Assembly (NCBI GenBank): GCA_016782885.1
Contig: JADHXQ010000046.1
Coordinates: 1 to 35,511, forward strand
Direction of reading: 5' to 3'
Length of the DNA: 35,511 nucleotides
Source: Phycisphaerae bacterium
Lineage (GTDB): Bacteria; Planctomycetota; Phycisphaerae; SM23-33
Shown here: piece by piece, positions 1-7,193 of the stretch
How the letters are laid out: each line of letters starts with the position of its first letter
Position numbering within the stretch: the first letter of the stretch is position 1
The notes under the pieces: model-generated
What the model saw: only the letters and a program-made list of their open reading frames with translations
Databases searched by the model: none
Told to the model about the DNA's origin: nothing
Position numbers and translations under genes: made by a program

Positions 1-723
1 CCCCGGATCGCCGCCCAGCAGGCTCGCCGGATGATCGACTGCGGCGCCGAGATAATCGACATCGGAGCCGAGTCGACCAGGCCGGGCGCCGATGAAGTAC
101 CGCCCGCCGAGCAGATACGACGCCTCGAGAATGTCGTGCCCGCCGTTGTCGAAACGTCCGCGATCGTGAGCATCGACACGACCAGCGCAGTCGTGGCCGA
201 CCGCGCGCTGAACTGGGGGGCGAAAATCATCAATGACGTTTCTGCCGGGCGCGACGATCCGGAGATACTCGCCCTTTCCGCCCGCCGCGCCGCGCCGATT
301 GTTCTGATGCACATGCTTGGCGGACCTCGGACCATGCAGGACAACCCCCGGTACACCGACGTGGTGGCCGAAGTGAAGGCCTTTCTCGCCGATCGCATCG
401 CCGCGGCGACCGCCGCCGGTGTGGACGAGTCTCGGATCATAGTCGATCCGGGCATCGGGTTCGGAAAGAATCTGGAGCACAACCTGGCGTTACTGGGGGC
501 TGTTGACGAGTTGGGCAGCCTCGGACGGGCGATACTCGTCGGCCCGTCGCGCAAGCGATTCATCGGCGAACTTGGCGGCAGCGGCCTCGCCGAAGACCGC
601 GTTGGCGGCACGATTGCGGCTTGTCTGGTCGCACGCCGCGGTGGTGCGACGATCTTTCGCGTGCATGATGTAGCCCCTGTAGTTGAAGCTCTGAAGGTCC
701 ATGACGCCGTCATTTCAGCCTGA
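1..723 (+). CDS. folP: Dihydropteroate synthase, 5'-truncated by window edge
   Basis: Condenses p-aminobenzoate with hydroxymethyl-dihydropterin diphosphate in cytoplasmic folate synthesis. The frame is open from base 1 (PRIAAQQARRM...), so the ATG at 31 is internal and the N-terminal strand is missing. Family motifs appear in order: DIGAESTRPGA (pterin-site signature), SIDTTSAVVA, INDVSAG, MHMLGGPRTMQ, IIVDPGIGFGKN and the phosphate-binding GPSRKRFIG, ending with the usual FRVHDVAPVVEAL. All the key residues I can see are intact, so it should be active. The next gene, cdaA, is on the same strand after about 160 bp. A folP-cdaA-ybbR order is a familiar arrangement, which suggests a shared transcript, though the gap could hold a promoter of its own. 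Confidence 0.96.
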   Translation, partial: PRIAAQQARRMIDCGAEIIDIGAESTRPGADEVPPAEQIRRLENVVPAVVETSAIVSIDTTSAVVADRALNWGAKIINDVSAGRDDPEILALSARRAAPIVLMHMLGGPRTMQDNPRYTDVVAEVKAFLADRIAAATAAGVDESRIIVDPGIGFGKNLEHNLALLGAVDELGSLGRAILVGPSRKRFIGELGGSGLAEDRVGGTIAACLVARRGGATIFRVHDVAPVVEALKVHDAVISA

Positions 724-886
724 GAGAAGTGCTCCTGAAACATCCTTCGGCGCGCAGAAGTCAAAAGAACTCACTGTTTCCATTGAAGTGAAAACTCCCC
801 CGCGGACGATTACGTAGTAAGTAGTGAGTGGTGCTCCGAGCGCCGCGGCGCACTTGCGCGCGGATCGGGACCGGGATACGTGTGTA

Positions 887-1741
887 ATGAAACAGTTGTT
901 CGATGCCATCACAGCTTACTTGAACCGCGTGGCCGGTTACGACCATGTCGTAGTGGCCGTAGAACTCCTCTTGATAGGAGTGGTTGTCTGGTGGGTGATG
1001 CGCTTTCTCAGGGGCACACGCGGCGCGAGGCTGGTCAAGGGCGTGGCGGTTATCCTTATTACGGTCTACATAGTCATTCGCCTCTTGCCCGAAGACTTCG
1101 GTTGGGAGCGAATCAAATTCCTGTACGGTAACTTCCTTCTGTTCGCTTTCGTGGGGATCGTGGTGGCGGTTCAACCGGAACTGCGCCGCGTGCTCATCCA
1201 GGTCGGGCAGGCCAGGTTCTTCCGCAGCCCGTTGGACCGCGTGCGGGCGATGATAAACGCCCTGCTCGATAGCACCGCGTACCTGTCGCGAAACAAGATC
1301 GGCGCGGTCCTCGCCATCGAACGATCCGTGGGGCTTGGCGCCATAGAAGATGCGGGCACCGCCATCGACGCCGAACTGACCAGCGGTCTGCTGAACTCGA
1401 TATTCTATCCCGGTAGCGCGCTGCACGACATGGGCGTGATTATACGTGACGGGCGAATAGCGGCCGCGGGCTGCCAGTTCCCGCTGGCCGAAAGCGACGA
1501 GGTGGACGCTTCCTTAGGCAGCAGGCACCGTGCTGCGCTGGGGTTGGCCAAAGACAGCGATGCGATAGTCCTGGTCGTCTCCGAAGAGACCGGGCGAGTA
1601 TCGGTCGCCTGCGAGGGCCAGTTGTATCTTGGTCTGTCCCACGAAGCGCTGGATGCTCTGCTGTTGGGCTTGCTGGCGCCTAGAAAAATGCTGCGGAAGC
1701 CTCTCCGCGGCGATAAGGAAGCACTGGATGATGATATCTAA
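887..1741 (+). CDS. cdaA: CdaA-type membrane diadenylate cyclase with altered DGA motif
   Basis: Makes cyclic di-AMP from two ATP. The 284-aa protein has three N-terminal membrane segments (about residues 19-40, 50-67, 80-96) and then a DAC domain. I chose ATG 887 because it gives the usual CdaA length and puts the first membrane helix near the N-terminus. An in-frame GTG at 824 would add 21 charged residues and has no ribosome site. The RHR motif is present (residues 213-215, GSRHRAALG), as is the VVSEETGRVSVA strand. The first catalytic motif, normally LHDGAVII, reads LHDMGVII (residues 179-186): the Asp is kept but Gly-Ala is replaced by Met-Gly. YbbR/CdaR, the usual partner, follows after 30 bp. 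The C-terminal tail is acidic (DDDI). Identity is firm; activity is less certain because of the motif change. Confidence 0.93.
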   Translation: MKQLFDAITAYLNRVAGYDHVVVAVELLLIGVVVWWVMRFLRGTRGARLVKGVAVILITVYIVIRLLPEDFGWERIKFLYGNFLLFAFVGIVVAVQPELRRVLIQVGQARFFRSPLDRVRAMINALLDSTAYLSRNKIGAVLAIERSVGLGAIEDAGTAIDAELTSGLLNSIFYPGSALHDMGVIIRDGRIAAAGCQFPLAESDEVDASLGSRHRAALGLAKDSDAIVLVVSEETGRVSVACEGQLYLGLSHEALDALLLGLLAPRKMLRKPLRGDKEALDDDI

Positions 1742-1771
1742 CCCCACGCGAACTGACGTCGTCACCGAGAT

Positions 1772-2842
1772 ATGAGCAAAGCACCGCAATCTACAGATGC
1801 GCCTCGATTCAGCCGCGAGTGGTGGCTGGAATCAGCCAGAATCGCCTTCTGGGTGATGATAGTCACCGTTCTGATCTGGATCTACGCCGATATGGAATTC
1901 ACCCAGACCGCCGATGTCGCGATGACGGTCCGTCTGAACACGGCAGGATCGCCCGATACCGTGGTAACTTCAAAACTTGTCACCGACGTGACGTTCAAGC
2001 TTCGCGGAAGCCGCAGCGACCTCGACCGGTTCGCCAAAAAGTTTCGCGGTTCTGTCATTAATTTCGACCTCAGCACCCTGCCGAGTTTTCACCCCGAGCT
2101 CGGGCAGGCGATTCCTTCGGTCTTGGCGCTGGAGTCCGTTACGGATGTGCAGGAATGGGGCCTGAGCGTCAAGTCGAGCAGCCCCGATACCATAAGCGAT
2201 ATCAACATCGAGAAACTCCAGACCAGGGAACTGCCCATCGAGTTCATCTTCAAAGGCGCCGAACTCGCCGGGCCCCTGAAGGCCGCCGTCGAAGTCCTGG
2301 CTCCGCCCAGCTTCTGGACCAGCATAGGGCGCAATCCAATGATCCGGACCGTCGAGAAAGACCTCTCCGGCCTGCCCGCGGGCGAGGAGCATAAAGTCAA
2401 ATTCCAACTGATACCCGCCCTCGGCGCCGAACCCGTAAAGCTGAAGACAGATACAGTAACCGCCAGCCTCCAGGTTGTGCGCAGGATGGCTGCAGCCACC
2501 GAAATCATTCCCATAACCGTCAAGATCATAACGCCGGCAGAGTGGATCGAAACGGGTCTCTGGGCTCAGTACAAACTTGTCCGCAGGGACCGCATCGAGT
2601 GGAGCACTAAGATCACCGTAACCGGTCCGCGCAAGGACATCGATATACTCAAGGGCGACAAGACAAAAACCGTCGACGCATACATCGTCCTGACCGATAG
2701 CGACAAAGAACCGATAGACAGTTGGTCGGCACGCAAGGTCACTCTTCGCTTCCCGCCCGGACTTCAGATCCAACTCGCTTCGGGACAGGTCGAACCCACC
2801 GTGCAGTTCCGCCTCGAAAAACGAGTCACCACAACGCCATGA
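1772..2842 (+). CDS. ybbR: YbbR-domain protein, CdaA regulator (CdaR)
   Basis: A 356-aa protein with a short cytoplasmic N-terminus, one membrane helix (about residues 20-37, IAFWVMIVTVLIWIYADMEF) and an extracytoplasmic part made of repeated YbbR-like beta domains. The recurring pattern can be seen in segments such as VRLNTAGSPDTVVTSKLVTDVTF, LPIEFIFKGAELAGPLKA and ITVKIITPAEWIETG. In Firmicutes the equivalent protein binds CdaA and adjusts c-di-AMP output; the same role is inferred here from the 30-bp spacing to cdaA. The ribosome site is weak (CCGAGAT before ATG), consistent with translation as a downstream operon gene. In many genomes glmM comes next, but here the operon ends in a long intergenic region. 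Confidence 0.88.
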   Translation: MSKAPQSTDAPRFSREWWLESARIAFWVMIVTVLIWIYADMEFTQTADVAMTVRLNTAGSPDTVVTSKLVTDVTFKLRGSRSDLDRFAKKFRGSVINFDLSTLPSFHPELGQAIPSVLALESVTDVQEWGLSVKSSSPDTISDINIEKLQTRELPIEFIFKGAELAGPLKAAVEVLAPPSFWTSIGRNPMIRTVEKDLSGLPAGEEHKVKFQLIPALGAEPVKLKTDTVTASLQVVRRMAAATEIIPITVKIITPAEWIETGLWAQYKLVRRDRIEWSTKITVTGPRKDIDILKGDKTKTVDAYIVLTDSDKEPIDSWSARKVTLRFPPGLQIQLASGQVEPTVQFRLEKRVTTTP

Positions 2843-3149
2843 TTCCAGGCGCCCCCCGGCCGGATGCGGCGGGTGTCACATTTGGTTCACACTTTCCGAG
2901 CCGAACCCCTTATCGCTCAGAGGCCGGCTGTATTGCCAAAATGCAATCATGACAACGCTATCATCCAGCCGGATACGCACTTATATACATATCCATATCG
3001 CCCAATCTGACCTATTGACCGCTGGCGCCATGTGTCACACTCGCGAAAACTGTGAACTTCCCATCCGCTCGATAAACCACCACAATCGACCAGTCGAAAT
3101 GCTATAACTGCTTATCTGGCAAGCTGTTGCATAGCTTTCCGGTTGCCGT

Positions 3150-3177
3150 TTGACAACCGCCGTTTTGCCGGTATATG
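3150..3177 (+). promoter_or_regulatory. Candidate sigma-70 promoter, TTGACA-16-TATATG
   Basis: A perfect -35 hexamer at 3150-3155 is followed after 16 bp by TATATG (4 of 6 consensus) at 3172-3177. If used, it gives the SGNH gene at 3486 a 5' leader of about 300 nt, or else drives a small RNA. The TGTCACAC word overlaps the -10, where an operator could sit. Confidence 0.4.
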
Positions 3178-3277
3178 TCACACCCCCTTCTTCTGACCGT
3201 AATGCTTTGTTGAATATAGCCTTAAGCTGCGAGCTATCGGCTACTTGCCCTGAGTTCCGCCGAAGGGTCAGCTATCG

Positions 3278-3324
3278 GCCGCAAGCGGCGCACAAGACCG
3301 GATTCCATACAGGTGGGCAAATTG
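3278..3324 (+). repeat. Dispersed 47-bp repeat, copy A
   Basis: Begins with the palindromic GCCGCAAGCGGC, followed by a segment containing GATTCCATACAGG and GGGCAAAT. A second copy lies in inverted orientation at 12484-12530 with only a handful of differences. Both copies are intergenic. Confidence 0.85.
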
Positions 3325-3485
3325 TTGGATAAAAGGGGACAGGCTGCTTTATAGGACAAAACGGGATTGCACCCGCCGACCCGCCGATGGCGGCGAGGAA
3401 TAATAATCTTTCCCGATCTCCCTTGCCGCGTTAGAATTACCGGTCCATCCTGACACTCACGAACACTCAGAGAAAGGAATTGAAC

Positions 3486-4781
3486 ATGTTTAGAAGAACA
3501 TTCTTGTCCGTGGCGCTCGTTCTTGCGATTCTGGCCGGTCCGTTGATGGCGGCGGATATCGTCCGCGTGGCGTGCATCGGCGACAGCATCACCGCCGGAG
3601 CGGGCATTCGCGATCGGAATATGCATTATCCCGCTCAGCTCGGACGGCTGCTCGGCGAGGGATACAAAGTGATAAACTGCGGTAACAGCGGTTCGACGCT
3701 GCTGAAGAAAGGCGACAAACCGTTCTGGAAACAGCGCCAGTGGAAAGCCGCCCTCGACTTCAATCCCAACATCGTGGTGATCGAACTCGGCACGAACGAT
3801 TCCAAGCCGCAGAACTGGAAACTCAAAGACCAGTTCGCCGCCGACTACAAGGACATGATCGCCCAACTGCAAAAACTGCCCGCCAAGCCGAAGATATTCA
3901 TCTGCAAGCCCGTCCCCGCCTTCCCGGGACGATGGGGCATAACCGACAAGGTCATCAGCGAGGAAGTCATTCCCATCACGCTCCAGGTCGCAAAGGAAAC
4001 GAATTGCCCGGTGATCGATCTGTACAAGGCGCTGACGGGCAAGAAAGAAATGTTCCCCGACACGGTGCATCCCAACGCGGCCGGTGCGGGCGTGATGGCG
4101 GCTGTGATCGCCCAGGCGATAACGGGCAAGGGCGCCCCCGCTGCCGCCGGCGGCGACTCGTTCTTTAACGGTAAGGACCTGAAAGACTGGACCGCCAAGA
4201 AGTCCCGCAACACCCCGAGCCTCTGGTCGGTCGGCATGCCCAAGATCGATCCGAAGGACCCCAAGCGCCTGATCGTGGTTCCCGGTGGCGACGCGATGAT
4301 AAACACGCCCGCCGGGCACGGTAAGAGCCTGGATTTCTACAGCGGAAAGAAGCACGGTGACGGGATAATCGCGCTCGAGGTGATGGTGCCCAAGGGTTCA
4401 AATTCGGGGATTTATGTCCAGGGCGAATATGAGATACAGGTCCTCGACAGTTACGGGCGCAAGAAGCTCGGCGGTGGCGACATGGGTGCGGTCTACGGCG
4501 CGGCGCCCCCGAAACTCAACGCATGCAGGAAGCCCGGCGAGTGGCAGACATACGAGATCCACTTCAAGGCCCCCAGGTTCGACGCCAAAGGCAAGAAAAC
4601 CGCCAACGCCCGCCTCGAAAAGGTCATCCTGAACGGTAAATTGATCCAGGAGAACATCGAACTCAAAGGCCCCACCCCCGGCGGCGTTGACGGCAAGGAA
4701 AAAGCCCAAGGCCCCCTCATGTTCCAAGGCAACCACGGACCGGTAGCCTACAGGAACATAAGAATCAAACCGCTGAAGTAG
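3486..4781 (+). CDS. Secreted SGNH/GDSL esterase fused to DUF1080 domain
   Basis: A 431-aa two-domain protein. ATG 3486 is chosen because AAAGGA lies 7 nt upstream; a TTG at 3480 would sit on top of that site. A signal peptide (MFRRTFLSVALVLAILAGPLMA) is followed by an SGNH hydrolase with block I GDSIT (Ser34), block II Gly in NCGNSGS, block III GTND (Asn104) and block V DTVHPN (Asp192, His195), so the catalytic set is complete. From about residue 220 there is a DUF1080 (3-keto-disaccharide hydrolase/LamG-like) domain with SFFNGKDLKDW, SNSGIYVQGEYEIQVLDSYG and GPLMFQGNHGPVAYRNIRIKPL. The likely role is periplasmic or extracellular removal of acyl groups from a polysaccharide, with the second domain binding or acting on the sugar. 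This SGNH-DUF1080 pairing is common in planctomycetes. The substrate cannot be named from sequence. Confidence 0.9.
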   Translation: MFRRTFLSVALVLAILAGPLMAADIVRVACIGDSITAGAGIRDRNMHYPAQLGRLLGEGYKVINCGNSGSTLLKKGDKPFWKQRQWKAALDFNPNIVVIELGTNDSKPQNWKLKDQFAADYKDMIAQLQKLPAKPKIFICKPVPAFPGRWGITDKVISEEVIPITLQVAKETNCPVIDLYKALTGKKEMFPDTVHPNAAGAGVMAAVIAQAITGKGAPAAAGGDSFFNGKDLKDWTAKKSRNTPSLWSVGMPKIDPKDPKRLIVVPGGDAMINTPAGHGKSLDFYSGKKHGDGIIALEVMVPKGSNSGIYVQGEYEIQVLDSYGRKKLGGGDMGAVYGAAPPKLNACRKPGEWQTYEIHFKAPRFDAKGKKTANARLEKVILNGKLIQENIELKGPTPGGVDGKEKAQGPLMFQGNHGPVAYRNIRIKPLK

Positions 4782-4843
4782 CGAATCGGTTCTGCGTCGA
4801 GTACAAATTGTTATCGGCGTCTGTCTGTCCGAGGAATCGACCC

Positions 4844-5782
4844 ATGACAGGCTTTGTCCAGAAGAATGGAATCTTTGTTCCCGCCAAGAAGCTTGATCCG
4901 GTTCTCGTATTTATTGACGAAACCTACCTGCCCGGTCGCACTGCGATTGTGCAGGCGGCCGTTGCGTTTACGAGACAGGCATATAGGGACCTGATCGTAC
5001 CTGAATGCGGTAAGTTGTTAAAACAACTAGGCCCAGATGCAAAGGAATTCAAAGGCTCTAATCTTAGCAAGGGTAATAGGGCGATTTACCAGCAGTTTCT
5101 TGAGCGGGTCACTGGTGTGGTGGGGGCTATTGCCGAAAAGGCTCCGCTCCGCGCTGTAGTGTCAGTGGACTCTGTTGAGCCATATTCTGGGGATAATTTC
5201 AATTTTGTCGATGGCGGGGTTAGGAAAGCTCTCAATGCGTTTGGAATATCGAATATTCCGAAATGTGTTGCCGAGTTTAGTCGTCAGATGCTCTGGTTGC
5301 GCTACCATCTTCCGAAGATTATCCCTGAAGGTCTGGCGAACGAATTGACCATAACCTTCGACAATCAGCACAAGTATGCTAAAGAACTGCGAAATCCGAT
5401 AGCTACTGGACTGGTTGATCAACCTCGCTCACTTCGGCCTTTGAGCGATCTTCTGACACCTTTTGCAAACATACTGCTTCAAGGTGCGCTCGAGCCGTCA
5501 ACTGGCCCGGTAAAAGTTGAGAAGTTTGATTTCTTATGGTCTGAGGAGAGCTTTGGAGTTCAGGCGGCCGATCTGCTGGCAAATCTTACATACCATGGGC
5601 TGCGTTACGAACACGGTTTCCAAAACAAGAAAACGAAATTGAAGCGAGACATTCTCTACGATTTCATACCTGAAGCCATAACGTGCGCCGAACTGCAATC
5701 TGGGTTGAGCAAAGTTGGGGATGACCTTGTTTGTGTGAATCCACAGCTTCTTATGACAATGCAACTAAACCCCGGTGAGTGA
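4844..5782 (+). CDS. DUF3800-like protein
   Basis: A 312-aa cytoplasmic protein with no signal peptide. ATG 4844 is preceded by GAGG about 9 nt upstream; the frame also opens at a TTG at 4808 without a ribosome site. Features of the DUF3800 family are an N-terminal strand ending in acidic residues (LVFIDET, Asp25-Glu26), an internal ITFDNQHKYAKEL segment and the C-terminal GVQAADLLANLTYHGLRYE (Asp243). DUF3800 proteins are thought to have an RNase-H-like fold with acidic active-site residues, but their function is not established. They are often found in mobile or defence-type regions. The gene is visibly less GC-rich than its neighbours and heads a low-GC block reaching to 7033, suggesting transfer. 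The family call rests on motif resemblance. Confidence 0.6.
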   Translation: MTGFVQKNGIFVPAKKLDPVLVFIDETYLPGRTAIVQAAVAFTRQAYRDLIVPECGKLLKQLGPDAKEFKGSNLSKGNRAIYQQFLERVTGVVGAIAEKAPLRAVVSVDSVEPYSGDNFNFVDGGVRKALNAFGISNIPKCVAEFSRQMLWLRYHLPKIIPEGLANELTITFDNQHKYAKELRNPIATGLVDQPRSLRPLSDLLTPFANILLQGALEPSTGPVKVEKFDFLWSEESFGVQAADLLANLTYHGLRYEHGFQNKKTKLKRDILYDFIPEAITCAELQSGLSKVGDDLVCVNPQLLMTMQLNPGE

Positions 5783-5914
5783 GTGTTCCTTACTGTATCT
5801 ATCATGCCTGCTCCCTGGGATCTGACGGAGCGGTGTCGCAATTTCAAGTTTGAGGCGTCTTGGACTGTCGTGGCGGCAAGAACGTGCAAATAAGCCGCGC
5901 TGGAATGAAAGTAG

Positions 5915-5943
5915 TTGACACGCCATGCGAGGGCGTATATACT
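5915..5943 (+). promoter_or_regulatory. Strong sigma-70 promoter, TTGACA-17-TATACT
   Basis: Perfect -35 (5915-5920), 17-bp spacer and a 5/6 -10 hexamer (5938-5943). The predicted start is near 5949-5950, on the ATG at 5948-5950. It therefore gives either a leaderless mRNA or a leader of about 245 nt for the GTG-start gene at 6195. Confidence 0.75.
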
Positions 5944-5947
5944 ACAT

Positions 5948-6151
5948 ATGGTATCGATAGCACGAGATATACTCTATTTGTGGAGCGGTGTGCTGGTGAA
6001 GACAGGGATGTCTGATGCTCGCGTTTGTGACGACGAGGGGTCGTGGGGCTTCTGGTCTGCTTCTCCGAAACTCTTTCAATTACCGTGGCGTGCGGGGGTT
6101 TTCCCGTGCGTGTTATTTATCCTTTACCCGGCGTCTGTTCGATACGTATAA
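5948..6151 (+). CDS. Possible leaderless 67-aa ORF of unknown function
   Basis: This frame opens with ATG only 4 nt after a near-consensus -10 and runs 67 codons (MVSIARDILYLWSG... ending ASVRYV). It has no ribosome site, so it would need leaderless translation. Composition is odd (four Trp, many Cys/Val) and I recognise no family. Its stop lies inside the second promoter-like sequence at 6123-6152. It could equally be untranslated leader RNA. Confidence 0.2.
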   Translation: MVSIARDILYLWSGVLVKTGMSDARVCDDEGSWGFWSASPKLFQLPWRAGVFPCVLFILYPASVRYV

Positions 6152-6152
6152 T
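6123..6152 (+). promoter_or_regulatory. Candidate promoter, TTTACC-18-TATAAT
   Basis: A perfect -10 TATAAT at 6147-6152 follows a partial -35 (TTTACC, 6123-6128) after 18 bp. The predicted start near 6159 leaves a short leader of about 36 nt carrying GAAAGG before the GTG at 6195. Confidence 0.5.
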
Positions 6153-6194
6153 ATCCGGTCCTTCTTCGGTGCGGATCTGAGAAAGGAAATCAAT

Positions 6195-6428
6195 GTGATT
6201 GAACTACTCAAAAAGATCTTTTATGGTCGGGCATATCGCGAAGCGCTCGCGCGCTGGAAGCGGGCGGCAGGTGTGAAAGAACAGGTGGCTGGCATAGACA
6301 ACATGGACTCCAGCCATCTTGGTGCGCCTAATGCTGCGTATTACGAAAACCAGGAACCACATGAGTTTGACGCAAAATTGAAGAATCTGCGAAAAAAAAC
6401 CGACGCTTTGTTGCGGGAGCCGCTCTAA
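6195..6428 (+). CDS. Small hypothetical protein (77 aa)
   Basis: I place the start at GTG 6195, 8 nt after GAAAGG (6181-6186). The frame is open further upstream to 6015, but that part reads through promoter-like sequence and has Arg/Phe-rich random composition. The product (MIELLKKIFYGRAYREALARWKRAAG...) has a basic amphipathic N-terminal helix, a middle ENQEPHEFDAKL segment and a charged C-terminal helix (KNLRKKTDALLREPL). There is no signal peptide or membrane segment. No family is recognised. It lies 29 nt upstream of the tail-anchored gene at 6458 and probably shares its transcript, which suggests linked function. Confidence 0.5.
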   Translation: MIELLKKIFYGRAYREALARWKRAAGVKEQVAGIDNMDSSHLGAPNAAYYENQEPHEFDAKLKNLRKKTDALLREPL

Positions 6429-6457
6429 CCATGTCCTTCGTCGGGGTTTGAAACTGA

Positions 6458-7033
6458 ATGCCAGCCACAGAGTCCACATTGGCGGAAATCGAGATGCTTT
6501 TCCACGATTCATATCGTCCTGCGGTTGTGGCGCATATGGAATATGAAGTCTTCGCTAAAGTTCGGAACAAGAAGGCCCTTCAAGAGTTCGAGGCCGCCTT
6601 GTCACACCTGATGCATGCTTTGCTCGAGGATGATCGTTCAGAACTGGCCCACTTCAAAAGCCATTGCGATCGAGTTACAATCGAGACGACCGAGTATATC
6701 GCGGAATCGTATCTACTAATGCTCGGCTCTCGGATCGATTCATACTATAGGCATCCGCGGTTGGCTCGCCTTCTTTTCGTGGCCGCGCCTACACGCGCGT
6801 CGGAGGAATACGCAGAACTGCAAGAGATGAAGGATCTGGTTGCCGAAGGACGTCAGAACAAGGGGCACGACCACTCGATGCAGAGAAGCCTGTCCTGTTT
6901 CCAGAAGGCCGTGGAAATTGGGAAGCGTTTGGATCAATCAATTCCATTCAGTGCTTTCGGAGATCGCCTGTTCGCATTGATACTGTCTGTTGTCATGCTG
7001 GCTCTCGGCTATCTTTTGGGACTCTTCACCTGA
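6458..7033 (+). CDS. C-tail-anchored hypothetical protein
   Basis: A 191-aa protein, mostly helical and charged (for example KKALQEFEAALSHLMHALLEDDRSELAHF), with one hydrophobic segment at the extreme C-terminus (about residues 171-190, LFALILSVVMLALGYLLGLF). This predicts a cytoplasmic domain held to the membrane by a C-terminal tail. The ribosome site is weak (CGGGG about 12 nt upstream of ATG 6458), fitting translation coupled to the preceding small gene. I recognise no family. It is the last gene of the lower-GC block that starts at 4844. A helical domain with a membrane tail is compatible with an effector or scaffold, but that is speculation. Confidence 0.6.
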   Translation: MPATESTLAEIEMLFHDSYRPAVVAHMEYEVFAKVRNKKALQEFEAALSHLMHALLEDDRSELAHFKSHCDRVTIETTEYIAESYLLMLGSRIDSYYRHPRLARLLFVAAPTRASEEYAELQEMKDLVAEGRQNKGHDHSMQRSLSCFQKAVEIGKRLDQSIPFSAFGDRLFALILSVVMLALGYLLGLFT

Positions 7034-7077
7034 GTCATAGTCGGAGCCCAAGAGGGGGCCGCCCAGCGCGAAAGTCG

Positions 7078-7106
7078 TTGACGAACTGGCGAGGTGAAGA
7101 GATACT
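7078..7106 (+). promoter_or_regulatory. Promoter upstream of sulfatase, TTGACG-17-GATACT
   Basis: The -35 TTGACG (7078-7083) matches consensus at 5 of 6, the spacer is 17 bp and the -10 GATACT (7101-7106) matches 4 of 6. The predicted leader to ATG 7194 is about 80 nt. Confidence 0.5.
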
Positions 7107-7193
7107 GACGTTTGCCCTCCCGGAGTGGTTTTGGGCGGAAGCTATATGGAACATGCCGGTTTATACCGCAATATTGCGTATCGGAGATTCACC

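Larger units (their letters stand above)
2843..3485. other. 640-bp intergenic region with no convincing gene
   Basis: No ORF here looks coding; the 60-codon frame at 3150-3332 opens inside a promoter-like sequence. The stretch holds three copies of TGTCACA[CT] (2874, 3033, 3176), a promoter-like sequence at 3150-3177, a repeated AGCTATCGGC (3233 and 3270) and one copy of a 47-bp dispersed repeat at 3278-3324. A TAGAAT hexamer at 3432-3437 could be a -10 for the next gene, but the matching -35 (TTTCCC) is poor. Confidence 0.6.
5783..6194. other. Leader/intergenic region with two promoter-like sequences
   Basis: About 410 bp between the DUF3800-like gene and the 77-aa gene. It has a near-perfect sigma-70 promoter at 5915-5943 and a second candidate at 6123-6152. 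No frame here has a ribosome site; a 67-codon frame opening at 5948 is treated separately. Confidence 0.6.

Noticed and set aside
3234..4355. 373-codon frame on the minus strand over the SGNH gene
   Set aside because: Antisense of a gene with complete SGNH motifs and a signal peptide; it starts and ends without ribosome site or family motifs.
6015..6194. N-terminal extension of the 77-aa protein
   Set aside because: It reads through a TATAAT promoter-like sequence; the GTG at 6195 has a good ribosome site.
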